Assembly (NCBI GenBank): GCA_963723455.1
Contig: CAVRQM010000001.1
Span: 1,426,001 to 1,490,000 of the forward strand
DNA length: 64,000 bases
From: CAVRQM01 sp963723455
GTDB lineage: Bacteria > Pseudomonadota > Alphaproteobacteria > Acetobacterales > Acetobacteraceae
Reading direction: 5' to 3'
Part shown: piece by piece, positions 47,808 to 56,146 of the stretch
How the letters are laid out: each line of letters starts with the position of its first letter
Numbering within the stretch: position 1 is the first letter of the stretch
Translations under genes and position numbers: made by a program
Notes under the pieces: model-generated
Seen by the model: only the letters and a program-made list of their open reading frames with translations
Told to the model about the DNA's origin: nothing
Database searches by the model: none

Positions 47808-48461
47808 TCACGCCCCGGCCAGCAGCGCCGCGGCGCTGACGAACTCCACCCCCGCCGCCTCCAGCCGCGCCCGCGCGGTGTCCAGCGTTGTGCCGGCGTG
47901 CGGCAGCGGCAGTCCGATGCCGCGGCAGGCGTCCTCGATGACCACGACGGCGTAGCCAAGCCGTGCGGCGTCCTCGGCCGACCAGGCGACGCAGAAATCG
48001 GTCGCCAATCCGGCCAGGAACAGCCGGCGCACGCCGCGCTCGCGCAGCAGGCCGTTCAGGCCGGTGGGCGTGCGGTGGTCGTTCTCGAAAAACGCCGAAT
48101 AGCTGTCCAGGTCGGGGCGGAAGCCCTTGCGCACGATCGCCTGCACGCGCCGCAGATCCAGCGCCGGATGCAGCGCCGCCTCGGGCGACCCCTGGATGGC
48201 GTGGTCGGGCCACAGCAGCTGCGGTCCGTAGGGCAGATCGACGGTGGCATAGGGCGGCAGGCCGTGCGTGCCCGCGAACGAGATATGGCCCGGCGGATGC
48301 CAGTCCTGCGTGGCGAAGGCCTGCGCGAACACCTGGTCCAGCAGGCGGTTGATGACCGGCACCACCGCGTCGCCGCCGTCCACGGCCAGCGCGCCGCCGG
48401 GCATGAAGGTCGGCTGCACGTCGATCAGGCCCAGCACGTCGCAGACCGGATCGGGCCTCAT
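47808..48461 (-). CDS. pncA: Nicotinamidase PncA
   Basis: 217 residues. Hydrolyses nicotinamide to nicotinate for NAD salvage. Catalytic Asp in LGLIDVQPTFMPGGALAV; the metal-site D-x-H-x-x-x-H in QDWHPPGHISF; the catalytic lysine in VRKGFRPDLDSYSAFFEN; and the nucleophilic cysteine in LFLAGLATDFCVAWSAEDA. All expected residues are present. ATG 48461 overlaps the nth stop (ATGA), so the pair is translationally coupled. Confidence 0.93.
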   Translation of the reverse strand: MRPDPVCDVLGLIDVQPTFMPGGALAVDGGDAVVPVINRLLDQVFAQAFATQDWHPPGHISFAGTHGLPPYATVDLPYGPQLLWPDHAIQGSPEAALHPALDLRRVQAIVRKGFRPDLDSYSAFFENDHRTPTGLNGLLRERGVRRLFLAGLATDFCVAWSAEDAARLGYAVVVIEDACRGIGLPLPHAGTTLDTARARLEAAGVEFVSAAALLAGA

Positions 48462-49204
48462 GCGGCGGCTGCGGCTGCGGACTTGCGCGCCGGCTTGGTC
48501 GCAGGCGGCGGCGTCTTGGCCGGATAGCGGCACCACGGCGCGCCGACGCAGCGCCAGCACTCCGGCGTCCGCGCGCGGCAGACATAGCGCCCGTGCAGGA
48601 TCAGCCAGTGATGCGCCGGCCGCAGCAGGTCGGGCGGCAGGCGCGCCACCAGCGCGTCCTCGACGGCGCGCAGGGTCTTGCCGGGGGCGACGCCGGTGCG
48701 GTTGCCCAGGCGGAAGACATGCGTATCGACCGCCATCGTCGCCTGGCCGAAGGCCACGTTCAGCACCACGTTCGCGGTCTTTCTGCCGACGCCGGGCAGC
48801 GCCTCCAGCGCCGCGCGATCCTCCGGCACGCGTCCGCCATGCTCGGCGAGCAGGCGCTCGGACAGGGCGACCACGTTGCGCGCCTTGCCCTGCCACAGCC
48901 CGATGCTGCGGATGTGCCCGGCCACGCCCTCCACCCCCAGCGCGACCATCGCCGCCGGATCCGGGGCGGCGGCGAACAGCCCGCCGGTCGCCCGGTTGAC
49001 CGAGGCGTCGGTCGCCTGCGCCGACAGCACGACGGAGACCAGCAGGGTGTACGGGTCGGCGAAGACCAGCTCGCTGGCGGCGTCCGGATTGGCGCGGCCC
49101 AGGGCTTCGATGAACAGCCGCACCTGCGCGCGCGTCATCGGCGGCGTCTTGCCGGGCCGGGCGGCGGTGCGACTGGCGCGGTGCGGCGCGGCGGCGGATG
49201 CCAT
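48458..49204 (-). CDS. nth: Endonuclease III (DNA glycosylase/AP lyase)
   Basis: 248 residues; base-excision repair of oxidised pyrimidines. Helix-hairpin-helix and catalytic lysine in LPGVGRKTANVVLNVAFG, catalytic aspartate in AVDTHVFRLGNRTG, and a complete 4Fe-4S motif C-x6-C-x2-C-x5-C in CRARTPECWRCVGAPWC. The start at 49204 has GGAGG upstream; an alternative at 49231 adds nine residues. The C-terminus is a lysine/alanine tail. It is the first gene of a coupled pair with pncA and divergent from the DUF2244 gene. Confidence 0.95.
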   Translation of the reverse strand: MASAAAPHRASRTAARPGKTPPMTRAQVRLFIEALGRANPDAASELVFADPYTLLVSVVLSAQATDASVNRATGGLFAAAPDPAAMVALGVEGVAGHIRSIGLWQGKARNVVALSERLLAEHGGRVPEDRAALEALPGVGRKTANVVLNVAFGQATMAVDTHVFRLGNRTGVAPGKTLRAVEDALVARLPPDLLRPAHHWLILHGRYVCRARTPECWRCVGAPWCRYPAKTPPPATKPARKSAAAAAA

Positions 49205-49266
49205 GCCCGCATCCTCCCCGGCGTCGCGCATCCTGGCAAGACCGCCGCCGGCCCCATATCGCAGGC

Positions 49267-49848
49267 ATGACCGCGGCGGCGGATACCCCGATCTTCGAGG
49301 CGGTGATCGTGCCGCACCGCAGCCTGTCGCGCCGCGGGCGGATGCGGCTGCTCTCCGCGCTGGGCCTGCTGTGCGGGATCAACGCCGCGGTCTTCATCCA
49401 CATGGGCGCCTGGCCGGTCGGCGGGTTCACCGGGATCGAGCTGCTGCTGGCCGGCGTGCTGCTGCAGGTCAACGCGCATGGCGCGCGCGCCAGCGAGATC
49501 GTGCTGCTGACCGCCGGCGGCCTGCACATCACTCGCACCGACGCGGGCGGGTCGCGGCGCGAGCGGCGGCTGCCGGCGGCCTGGCTGCGCATGACGCTGG
49601 AGGAGGTTCCGGGCCGGGCGCCCCGCCTGCTGCTGCAGGCCCGCGAGCTGCGCGAGGAGATCGGGGCCAGTCTGGGCGAGGCCGAGAAACGCGATCTGGC
49701 GGCGGCGCTGCAATCGGCGTTGCTGCGCTGGCGCAGCCCGGTGTTCGACAACCCGCAATTGCGCACCGAGCCGCGAGCGGCTCGCAGCGCTGCTGCTCAG
49801 GCGCCCGACGGCTGGTCCTCGCTGCCGAGCGAGTGCATCAGCTCATAG
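49267..49848 (+). CDS. DUF2244 integral membrane protein
   Basis: 193 residues, start ATG 49267. DUF2244 pattern: PIFEAVIVPHRSLSRRGRMR, two adjacent membrane helices (LLSALGLLCGINAAVFIHMG and FTGIELLLAGVLLQVNAHGA), then a cytoplasmic beta-rich domain (EIVLLTAGGLHITRTDAGG) with an EEIGASLGEAEKRDLAAAL segment and FDNPQLR. Unknown function; homologues often sit near nth and cytochrome oxidase genes. The last ~50 bp overlap the convergent XRE gene, so the extreme C-terminus is uncertain. Confidence 0.82.
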   Translation: MTAAADTPIFEAVIVPHRSLSRRGRMRLLSALGLLCGINAAVFIHMGAWPVGGFTGIELLLAGVLLQVNAHGARASEIVLLTAGGLHITRTDAGGSRRERRLPAAWLRMTLEEVPGRAPRLLLQARELREEIGASLGEAEKRDLAAALQSALLRWRSPVFDNPQLRTEPRAARSAAAQAPDGWSSLPSECISS

Positions 49849-50283
49849 ACCGACCTGCGCGCCGCGGGGCTGGCAATGCGGTAATAGGCGCGCACCACCT
49901 CCATCGTCTCGCGGTTCTGCAGGATGTCGTCGATCGCGTCGCCGAACCCGGCCTGCTTGTCGGCGAATCCCGCGCCGCCGAGCAGCGGATCGGGCTGTTC
50001 GTTGAACAGCCAGGCGATGCTGACACCCAGCGCGCGGGCGATCTGCTACAGGCGAGAGGCGCTGACCCGGTTGCCGCCGCGCTCGTATTTCTGCACCTGC
50101 TGGAACGTCAGGCCCAAGGCGTCCGCGAGGCGTTCCTGAGACATGCCCATCAGCGTACGGCGCAGCTTGATCCGCGCCGCCCACATAGATGTCGACCGGA
50201 TGCGGGCCGGCTTCGCGATCGCCCGCACCGCCGCCCGGCTCGATGTGTTCGCCGCCCGAATGTCGATCAGCCCCGATGGTCAT
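49797..50283 (-). pseudogene. XRE-family helix-turn-helix regulator, frameshift plus premature stop
   Basis: The expected N-terminus AGPHPVDIYVG lies in the frame beginning at 50283, but at about 50182 an extra G shifts it. The helix-turn-helix then reads ARIKLRRTLMGMSQERLADA and LGLTFQQVQKYERGGNRVSA. After SRL a TAG stands where relatives have tyrosine (TAC to TAG, 50046-50048). The downstream sequence is intact: QIARALGVSIAWLFNEQPD, then FGDAIDDILQNRETMEVVRA, YYRIASPAARRSVYELMHSL. The two lesions are of different kinds. An XRE gene after lnt is a common alphaproteobacterial arrangement, usually followed by metK, which is absent here. Confidence 0.75.
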
Positions 50284-50419
50284 GGCCTCCGCTCATCGAC
50301 CTGCTCCGCTCATTCAGGTGCTCCGACCAGCGGCGCGCCCGGCCTGTGCGGCTGGGGTCCGAGGGTCGGGCGCGGCAATCTTCAGGTTGCCAAATCGTTA
50401 ACAGCGCAACCATAAGGTG

Positions 50420-52010
50420 TCAACCAGTTTCACCACGTCCTGAGATGGGTCTCGAAATCGCGTCCGTTCCGTGACTGTAGCGTGACACGCGCATTCTCTC
50501 TATCACGCGGCCGACCAGCAGCGCCAGCCCGGTGGCGGCGAGCGGCGCCAAAAGCCCGAACCGCGCGAACAGGGTCGGCGGACCTGGCGGCGGCCTGCAC
50601 CCGGACGACGGCGACGCCGCTGACCTCCAGGCCGATGCGCGCCAGTTCCACGCCGCGCGCGTCGAACGCGGCGGAAATGCCGGTGTTTGCGGCGCGAACC
50701 AGCGGCAGGCCTTCCTCGACGGCGCGCAGCCGGGCGGCGGCCAGATGCTGTCGCGGGCCGGACGAATTGCCGAACCACGCGTCGTTGGTGACATTGACCA
50801 GCCAGTCCGGCCGGTCCGTCGCCTCGATCACATGACCGGGAAAGATCGCCTCGTAGCAGATCAGCGGTCCGACCGGCGGCAGGCCAGGCAAGTGCAGGGT
50901 GCGCGGTCCGGGTCCGGGCGCGAAGCCGCCGCCGGGGACCAGCTGGATGCCGACATCGGCCCAGCTTGGTTGATATTCGCCGAACGGCACCAGATGCCAT
51001 TTGTCGTAGATGCCCAGCACCGCCGCACGGTCGGAGATCGCGACCAGGCTGTTGCGCGGCCGCTGGTCGGCGCCGAACCGCACGCTGCCGGCCAGAGTGA
51101 CCGCGCCCGGGCCGGATGCGGCGGCGATCGCCGCGCGGGCGTTGGCATCCTCGTCCAGCAGGAACGGGCTCGCGGTCTCCGGCCAGACTACGGCGATCGG
51201 CAGGCCCGGCGCGCTGGCCCGAGCCGCCGCGGTTCCACGGCGGGTGAGGTCCAGATAATGCTCGAAGATGCCGATGGCGCGCGCGCGGTCGAGCTTGTGG
51301 CCCTCGGGGATCGCGCCCTGCACCATCACCGCCGCAAGCGTCGGCGGGCCATGCGGCGCCTGACGCAGACGGACGACGCCATACGCGGCCCACAGCGCCA
51401 GGCATGCCGCCCCCCCCAGCATCGCCCGCCGCCCGAGCGCCGGGGTCGCGGCCAGCAGCAGCGTCAGCAGCGTCAGTCCGGGCGCGCCGACCAGCGCCGC
51501 CGGCTGGATCAACACGCAGCCGAGCCAGCCCGGGAACTCCCAGGCGCTGCCCAGCGGGTTCCACGGGAAGCCGGTCAGCGTGAACTGCCGCGCCAGATCG
51601 CCCAGCACCCAGCAGCCGGCCAGCGTCAACGCGCGCGGCCAGCCGGGGCCGGCCAGCCGCGCCAGCGCGCACGGCGCCGCCACGAACAGCGCCAGCACCA
51701 CCGCGAGCCCCGGCACCGCGATCGGCACCAGCCACCAGAACCGCGCCGCCTCCAGCAGGATGGCGTCGGTGATCCAGTACAGCCCGACGACATGCAGCCC
51801 GAAGCCGAACCAGAACCCGCTGGCCAGCGCGCCGCGCCAGTCCGGCGCGGCGCCGATCAGCGCCAGCAGCCCGGGGATCGCCAGCAGCAGCACGGGGACC
51901 AAGTACAGCGGCGGCAGCGCCAGCGCCGCCAGCGCGCCCAGCAGCGCCGCCGCCGCCCAGCGCCGTGCGCCGCGCAGCGCGGCCAGCCGGTTCAGCCAGG
52001 CGCCGGTCAC
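50420..52010 (-). CDS. lnt: Apolipoprotein N-acyltransferase Lnt (one-base frameshift near the end)
   Basis: Inner-membrane enzyme that adds the third acyl chain to lipoproteins. N-terminal helices (AAAALLGALAALALPPLYLV and others) precede the nitrilase-like domain with the catalytic triad: Glu in VVWPETASPFLLDE, Lys in IYDKWHLVPFGEYQPSW and Cys in PLICYEAIFPG. DAWFGNSSGPRQHLAAARLR and VRAANTGISAAFDARGVELA follow. At about 50588 an extra C shifts the frame. The conserved last helix, GPPTLFARFGLLAPLAATGLAL, is in the next frame, ending at 50420. Since lnt is usually essential, this shift argues for sequence error. Start GTG 52010, 3 bp after the preceding gene. Confidence 0.9.
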
Positions 52011-52013
52011 CGC

Positions 52014-52985
52014 TCAGCCAGGCTCGCGGGCAGAGTCGCGGGGCAGCGGCACAATGCGCTCCGGCGGCACCGGCGCGCCGGTCAGGGCGGCGACGATGCA
52101 TTCGGCGGCCATGCAGCCCATCGCGTCCAGCGCCGCCGGGGTCACGCCGGCGATGTGCGGTGTCAGGATCACGCGCGGATGGCGGCGCAGCGGCGACGCC
52201 GGGTCGGGCGGTTCGCGTTCGGTCACGTCCAGCGCCGCGCCGCGCAGATGGCCGGAGTCGAGCGCGGCCAGCAACGCCGCCTCGTCCACCAGTCGGCCGC
52301 GCGCCGTGTTCACCAGCAGCCCGCCCGCCGGCATGGCCGCCAGCGCCGCCGCGTCGATCAGATGGACGGTCGCGGGCAGCAGCGGGCAATGCAGCGAAAC
52401 CGCGTCGCTGCCGGCCAGCAATTCGTGCAGTCCGACCACCAGATCCGGGCCGGACGCATTCGGGTCGCAGGCGCGGACCCGCATCCCGAATGCCGTCGCC
52501 AGACCGGCCACGGCGCTGCCGACCGCGCCGAACCCGATCAGGCCCAGCCGCAGCCCGGCGGCGTCGCGCACCTGTGTTGCCGGGCCGCGCCACCGGCCGG
52601 CGGCGATCTCCGCGCCCAGCGGCCGGATGTCCTTCAGCAGCGCCAGCAGCAGCGCCAGCGTATGTTCGGCCACCGCCCGCGTGTTCGAGCCCGGCGCGCG
52701 CGTGACCAGCACGCCGCGTCGCGCGGCGGCGGCCAGATCCACGTCGTCCACGCCGACGCCATGCCGGGCCACCACGCGCAGCTGGGGGCTGGCCGCCATC
52801 GCCGCCTCGCCGACCGGCCCCTGCCGCGCCAGCACCGCGTCCGCGGCCACCCGCCCGACCAGCTCGGCGACCGCCGCCTCGGACGGGTACGGGTCCATGA
52901 AGTGCACGGTGCAGCCGGCGGCGCGCAGCAGGTCCAGCGCGCGCGGGGCGAGGCGGGGCGCAGTCATCACCACGTCGAAACGCAT
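52014..52985 (-). CDS. D-2-hydroxyacid dehydrogenase (SerA-like family)
   Basis: 323 residues. NAD-binding motif GLIGFGAVGSAVAGLATAFG, and the conserved catalytic Arg (LLVNTARGRLVDEAALLAAL), Glu (DVTEREPPDPASPL) and His (VILTPHIAGVTPAALDAM). The N-terminus contains LRVVARHGVGVDDVDLAAA. The length is that of the short dehydrogenases without an ACT domain, so I do not call it serA. Reduces or oxidises a 2-hydroxy acid such as hydroxypyruvate or phosphoglycerate. It lies between olsB and lnt in a same-strand run. Confidence 0.88.
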   Translation of the reverse strand: MRFDVVMTAPRLAPRALDLLRAAGCTVHFMDPYPSEAAVAELVGRVAADAVLARQGPVGEAAMAASPQLRVVARHGVGVDDVDLAAAARRGVLVTRAPGSNTRAVAEHTLALLLALLKDIRPLGAEIAAGRWRGPATQVRDAAGLRLGLIGFGAVGSAVAGLATAFGMRVRACDPNASGPDLVVGLHELLAGSDAVSLHCPLLPATVHLIDAAALAAMPAGGLLVNTARGRLVDEAALLAALDSGHLRGAALDVTEREPPDPASPLRRHPRVILTPHIAGVTPAALDAMGCMAAECIVAALTGAPVPPERIVPLPRDSAREPG

Positions 52986-53001
52986 TACCGGCGGCGCCCG
53001 G

Positions 53002-53862
53002 TCAGTCCAGCGCGTCGCGCAGCTGCCGCTCGTAGTGGCGATAGTATTTGTCGGTCACCAGGTCGGTCTTGACCACCACGGCGACATCGACGGTGTTGAA
53101 CTGCCGGTCGATCACCGCGCCGTCGCCGACGAAGCCGCCCAGCCGGAGATAGCCCTTGATCAGCGGCGGCAGCCCGGCCAGCGTCCGGCGTTCGTCATGC
53201 GAGCGCGTGGCCGGCGGCGGCGGCGGCGCGCGGCGCATGTCCACATAGCGCCCTGCCACGGCGCGCGGCCGCAGCGCCGGGGGCGCCAGGTGGTTGTGAT
53301 ACAGGTACGACAGCTCGGCCCCCACCGCGTCCGGGTCGGTGCCGGGCAGGCTGGCGCAGCCGAACATCAGGTCGATCTGGTGGGTGAACACATAGGCGGC
53401 GATGCCGCGCCACAGCAACTGCATCGCTGCCCGCCCGCGATACGGCAGCGCCACGCAGGAGCGGCCCAGCTCCAGCACTTCTCCCGGAAAGGCCAGCATT
53501 GGCGCGATATCGTATTCGTCGGCCGAGTAGAAGCGCCCGATCCGGGCCGCCGCCTGCCGACGCAGCATCCGGTAGGTGCCGACCACGCCCTCCGGTCCCG
53601 GGCCGATCGCGTGATCGACCACCAGCAGGTGGTCGGCGACCGGGTCGAAGGCGTCGCGGTCGCGCCCGACCGCCGCCGATTGCGCGTCCGGCGTGGCCCC
53701 CATCTCGTCGTAGAACACGCGGTAGCGGAGCGCCTGGATAGCGTCGAGCTCGGCCGGCGTGTTGGCCAGCCGCACGCCGAGACTGCCGCCGCGCAGCTCG
53801 CCGAAACCGTCCGGCGGAACGCCGGGCGCGCGGCCGGCGAGCACGGGTGTCTCGACGGTCAT
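53002..53862 (-). CDS. olsB: Ornithine N-acyltransferase OlsB (GNAT/hemolysin-like)
   Basis: 286 residues. First enzyme of ornithine-lipid synthesis, transferring a 3-hydroxyacyl chain from acyl carrier protein to ornithine. Family signatures are LRYRVFYDEMGATPDAQ, DAFDPVADHLLVVD, VVGTYRMLRRQAAARIGRFY, SADEYDIAPMLAFPGEVLEL, GRSCVALPYRGRAAMQLLWR, and FGCASLPGTDPDAV. The partner O-acyltransferase OlsA is not in this window. The ATG overlaps the fur stop (ATGA). It lies in the run fur-olsB-dehydrogenase-lnt. Confidence 0.85.
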   Translation of the reverse strand: MTVETPVLAGRAPGVPPDGFGELRGGSLGVRLANTPAELDAIQALRYRVFYDEMGATPDAQSAAVGRDRDAFDPVADHLLVVDHAIGPGPEGVVGTYRMLRRQAAARIGRFYSADEYDIAPMLAFPGEVLELGRSCVALPYRGRAAMQLLWRGIAAYVFTHQIDLMFGCASLPGTDPDAVGAELSYLYHNHLAPPALRPRAVAGRYVDMRRAPPPPPATRSHDERRTLAGLPPLIKGYLRLGGFVGDGAVIDRQFNTVDVAVVVKTDLVTDKYYRHYERQLRDALD

Positions 53863-54419
53863 CGCGCCAGGCCGTGCGCGACGGCCGGTGCCGCGCCACG
53901 CCCGCCCGCCCGGGCTTCCGACGGCCCGCGCGCGCCAGGTTGGAGACCAGCCTGCGCGGCCGGCTGCGCGGCCGGCTGCGCGCCCGGCTGCGCGCCAGAC
54001 TGCGCGCCAGACTGCGCAGAGCGGCGGCCGAATACCTCCAGACGCATCGAGATCACGTCGAAGCCCAGCCGTGCGGCGATCTCGCGCAGCAGTCGCTCGT
54101 GGGCGGCGTCCTGGAACTCGATCACCCGGCCGCTATCGACATCGATCAGGTGGTGATGCACGCCATGCTCGGTCGGCTCGTAGCGCGAACGGCCGCCGCC
54201 GAAATCGCGCCGCTCCAGGATGCCGTGCTCCTCCAGAAGCCGCACCGTGCGGTACACGGTGGCGATGGAGATGCGCGGATCCAGCGCCGCGGCGCGCCGG
54301 TACAGCTCCTCGACATCCGGGTGGTCGGCGGCATCCGAGAGCACGCGCGCGATGACGCGGCGCTGGCCGGTCATCTTGAGGCCGCGCTCCACGCACAGGC
54401 GCTCGATCCTGCTTTCCAT
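53859..54419 (-). CDS. fur: Fur-family iron/metal regulator with repetitive C-terminal tail
   Basis: 186 residues from ATG 54419. Winged helix LKMTGQRRVIARVLSDAADH and ISIATVYRTVRLLEEHGILE, metal-sensing region SRYEPTEHGVHHHLIDVDSG and RVIEFQDAAHERLLREIAAR. The usual CxxC pairs are absent (HHHLIDVDSG), as in alphaproteobacterial Fur/Mur. Family members end near residue 140. Here a tail of six tetrapeptides (AQSG, AQPG, AQPA, AQAG) encoded by a 12-bp repeat and a further 30 residues follow. Fur versus Mur versus Irr cannot be settled here. Coupled to olsB by ATGA. Confidence 0.85.
   Translation of the reverse strand: MESRIERLCVERGLKMTGQRRVIARVLSDAADHPDVEELYRRAAALDPRISIATVYRTVRLLEEHGILERRDFGGGRSRYEPTEHGVHHHLIDVDSGRVIEFQDAAHERLLREIAARLGFDVISMRLEVFGRRSAQSGAQSGAQPGAQPAAQPAAQAGLQPGARGPSEARAGGRGAAPAVAHGLAR
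53939..54018 (-). repeat. 12-bp coding tandem repeat in fur
   Basis: About six imperfect 12-bp units of the type GCGCAGTCTGGC / GCGCAGCCGGCC, each encoding a tetrapeptide AQ(S/P/A)(G/A). Changes in copy number would keep the frame and only alter tail length. Confidence 0.85.
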
Positions 54420-54536
54420 CCGCCCAAGGTTACAGGCTGGGGGGGAGGCAGCGCAAATCGCCGCGCCGGGCGTCGCCGCGTTGTCCGGTCCGGGTGATGC
54501 ACCTATCGTCGCCCAGAACCTCGGGAGGGCGGGATC

Positions 54537-55322
54537 ATGCAGGCGGATCTGCGGGGCAGGATCGCCATCGTCACCGGCTCGACGCAAGGCGTGGGCGAGG
54601 CCATCGCGCACCGCATCGTCGCCTGGGGCGGCGCCGGCTTGGTGATCACCGGGCGCAACCGCGAACGCGGCGATGGCGTGGTGCGCGCGATCAAGGCGCA
54701 GGGCGCGCGCGCGGTGTTCGTCGCGGCCGATGCTGCCGATCCGGGCGCCGCCGACGCCATCGCCGGGGCGTGCCGCGAGGCGTTCGGCCGGGTCGACCTG
54801 TTGGTCAACGCCGCGGCGAACACCGAGCGCGGCGGCGTGCTGGATGCCGGGGCCGGCTTCATCGACGCGATGTTCGCGACCAACGTGCGCACGCCGTTGC
54901 TGCTGATCCAGGCGGCGGCGCGGATGATGCGCGAGGCCGGCCAGGGCGGGGCCATCGTCAACATCCTGTCGATGAATGCGCATTGCGGCACGCCGGAGCT
55001 GGCGGTGTATTCGGCGACCAAGGGCGCCATGGCCACCCTGACCCGCAACGCTGCGAACACGCTGGCGCGTGACCGCATCCGGGTGAACGGCATCAACCTC
55101 GGCTGGGCCGACACACCGGCCGAGCACGTGGTGCAGGAAAAGACCTCGCCGTACGGCAAGGACTGGCTGGAGCAGGCGAACCGCAGCCGCCCGTTCGGCC
55201 GGCTGATCCAGGTGGACGAGATCGCCGACCTCGCCGCCTTCCTGCTGTCGGCTAATGCCGGGGTGATGACCGGGGCGCTGATCGACTATGAGCAATGGGT
55301 GGCCGGCGCGCCCCCGGCATGA
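54537..55322 (+). CDS. SDR-family oxidoreductase
   Basis: 261 residues, classical short-chain dehydrogenase. Cofactor motif VTGSTQGVGEAIAHRIVAWG, the NAAANTERGGVL strand, catalytic Ser in NILSMNAHCGTPEL and YSATKGAM, and the substrate-loop region INLGWADTPAEHVVQ. Arg-containing second strand (ITGRNRERGDGVVR) suggests NADP(H). The C-terminus has RLIQVDEIADLAAFLLSANA and GVMTGALIDYEQ. Substrate unknown. Divergent from fur, convergent with the MucR gene. Confidence 0.88.
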   Translation: MQADLRGRIAIVTGSTQGVGEAIAHRIVAWGGAGLVITGRNRERGDGVVRAIKAQGARAVFVAADAADPGAADAIAGACREAFGRVDLLVNAAANTERGGVLDAGAGFIDAMFATNVRTPLLLIQAAARMMREAGQGGAIVNILSMNAHCGTPELAVYSATKGAMATLTRNAANTLARDRIRVNGINLGWADTPAEHVVQEKTSPYGKDWLEQANRSRPFGRLIQVDEIADLAAFLLSANAGVMTGALIDYEQWVAGAPPA

Positions 55323-55332
55323 CGCGGCGCCG

Positions 55333-55746
55333 CTACTTGCGCGCGCCGCGCGGCTTGGTGCCCAGGCCGATCCGCTTGGCCAGCGACGACCGGTGGCTGG
55401 CGTAGTTGGGCGCCACCATCGGGTATTCCGGGGCCAGGCCCCAGCGCTCGCGATACTGGTCCGGCGTCATGTTGTGCGCGGTCTTCAAATGCCGCTTCAG
55501 CATCTTCTGCTTCTTGCCGTCCTCCAGACAGATGACGTGGTCGGGAAAGACGGATTTCTTGATCGGAACCGCCGGCTGCGGCTTGTCCGGCTGCGGCGCC
55601 TCACGCCCGACGTTGGACAGGGTGCGATAGACTTCCTGGATCAGGGTCGACAGCGCCTCGGGCGACACCGGGTTGTTGGCGACATGCGCCGAGACGATTT
55701 GCGCTGTCAGTCCCAGCACGTCGGACCCCTGAGGAATATCGGCCAT
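55333..55746 (-). CDS. MucR/Ros-type zinc-finger transcriptional regulator
   Basis: 137 residues; ATG 55746 follows GGGAG 4-5 bp upstream. The MucR family controls exopolysaccharide, motility and cell-cycle genes in alphaproteobacteria. N-terminal IVSAHVANNPVSPEALSTLI is the oligomerisation region. The zinc-finger region PDHVICLEDGKKQKMLKRHL and KTAHNMTPDQYRERWGL uses Cys, Asp and two His, the typical MucR variant of C2H2. The C-terminus is basic (SLAKRIGLGTKPRGARK). Confidence 0.92.
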   Translation of the reverse strand: MADIPQGSDVLGLTAQIVSAHVANNPVSPEALSTLIQEVYRTLSNVGREAPQPDKPQPAVPIKKSVFPDHVICLEDGKKQKMLKRHLKTAHNMTPDQYRERWGLAPEYPMVAPNYASHRSSLAKRIGLGTKPRGARK

Positions 55747-55806
55747 TGCACTCCCTTCCACGGCAAAACACTTGCGCCATATAGGAAGGCGCCGGGCCGT
55801 TTCGCA

Positions 55807-56118
55807 ATGGATATTCCGATGTTCCAGAACAGTAATTCGCTTGGCAAGAAAGATGCGCCGCCGGAGGTTCCCGATCCGCTGGCCGCCGCCGGTCCCGACC
55901 GGGTGCTCGACATCACCGCCGAGACCTGTCCGATGACCTTCGTGCGGACCCGGCTGGCGCTGGACGCGATGACGGCCGGCCAGACCCTGTTGGTGCTGCT
56001 GCGCGGCGAGGAGCCGCGCGCGCGGGTGCCGCAGACCGCGCGATCGCTCGGTCATGCGGTGCTGGCGCAAGCGGACGGCGCGGACGGGGTGACGCGGCTG
56101 CTGCTGCGCCGCGCCTAG
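55807..56118 (+). CDS. TusA-family sulfurtransferase-like protein
   Basis: 103 residues. Core LDITAETCPMTFVRTRLALD contains the CP motif of TusA/SirA proteins, although the second proline of the usual CPxP is threonine. GQTLLVLLRGEEPRARVPQT and SLGHAVLAQADGADGVTRLL complete the small alpha/beta fold. The cysteine is available for persulfide transfer. An N-terminal 30-residue polar extension precedes it. Start at 55807, or the in-frame ATG at 55819. Divergent from the MucR gene across 60 bp. Confidence 0.82.
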   Translation: MDIPMFQNSNSLGKKDAPPEVPDPLAAAGPDRVLDITAETCPMTFVRTRLALDAMTAGQTLLVLLRGEEPRARVPQTARSLGHAVLAQADGADGVTRLLLRRA

Positions 56119-56146
56119 GTTGGCCGGGCCGTCCGCTTGCCGGCCG

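Noticed and set aside
52014..52985. Annotation as phosphoglycerate dehydrogenase serA
   Set aside because: Lacks the regulatory ACT domain and serine-pathway neighbours, so specificity is not supported.
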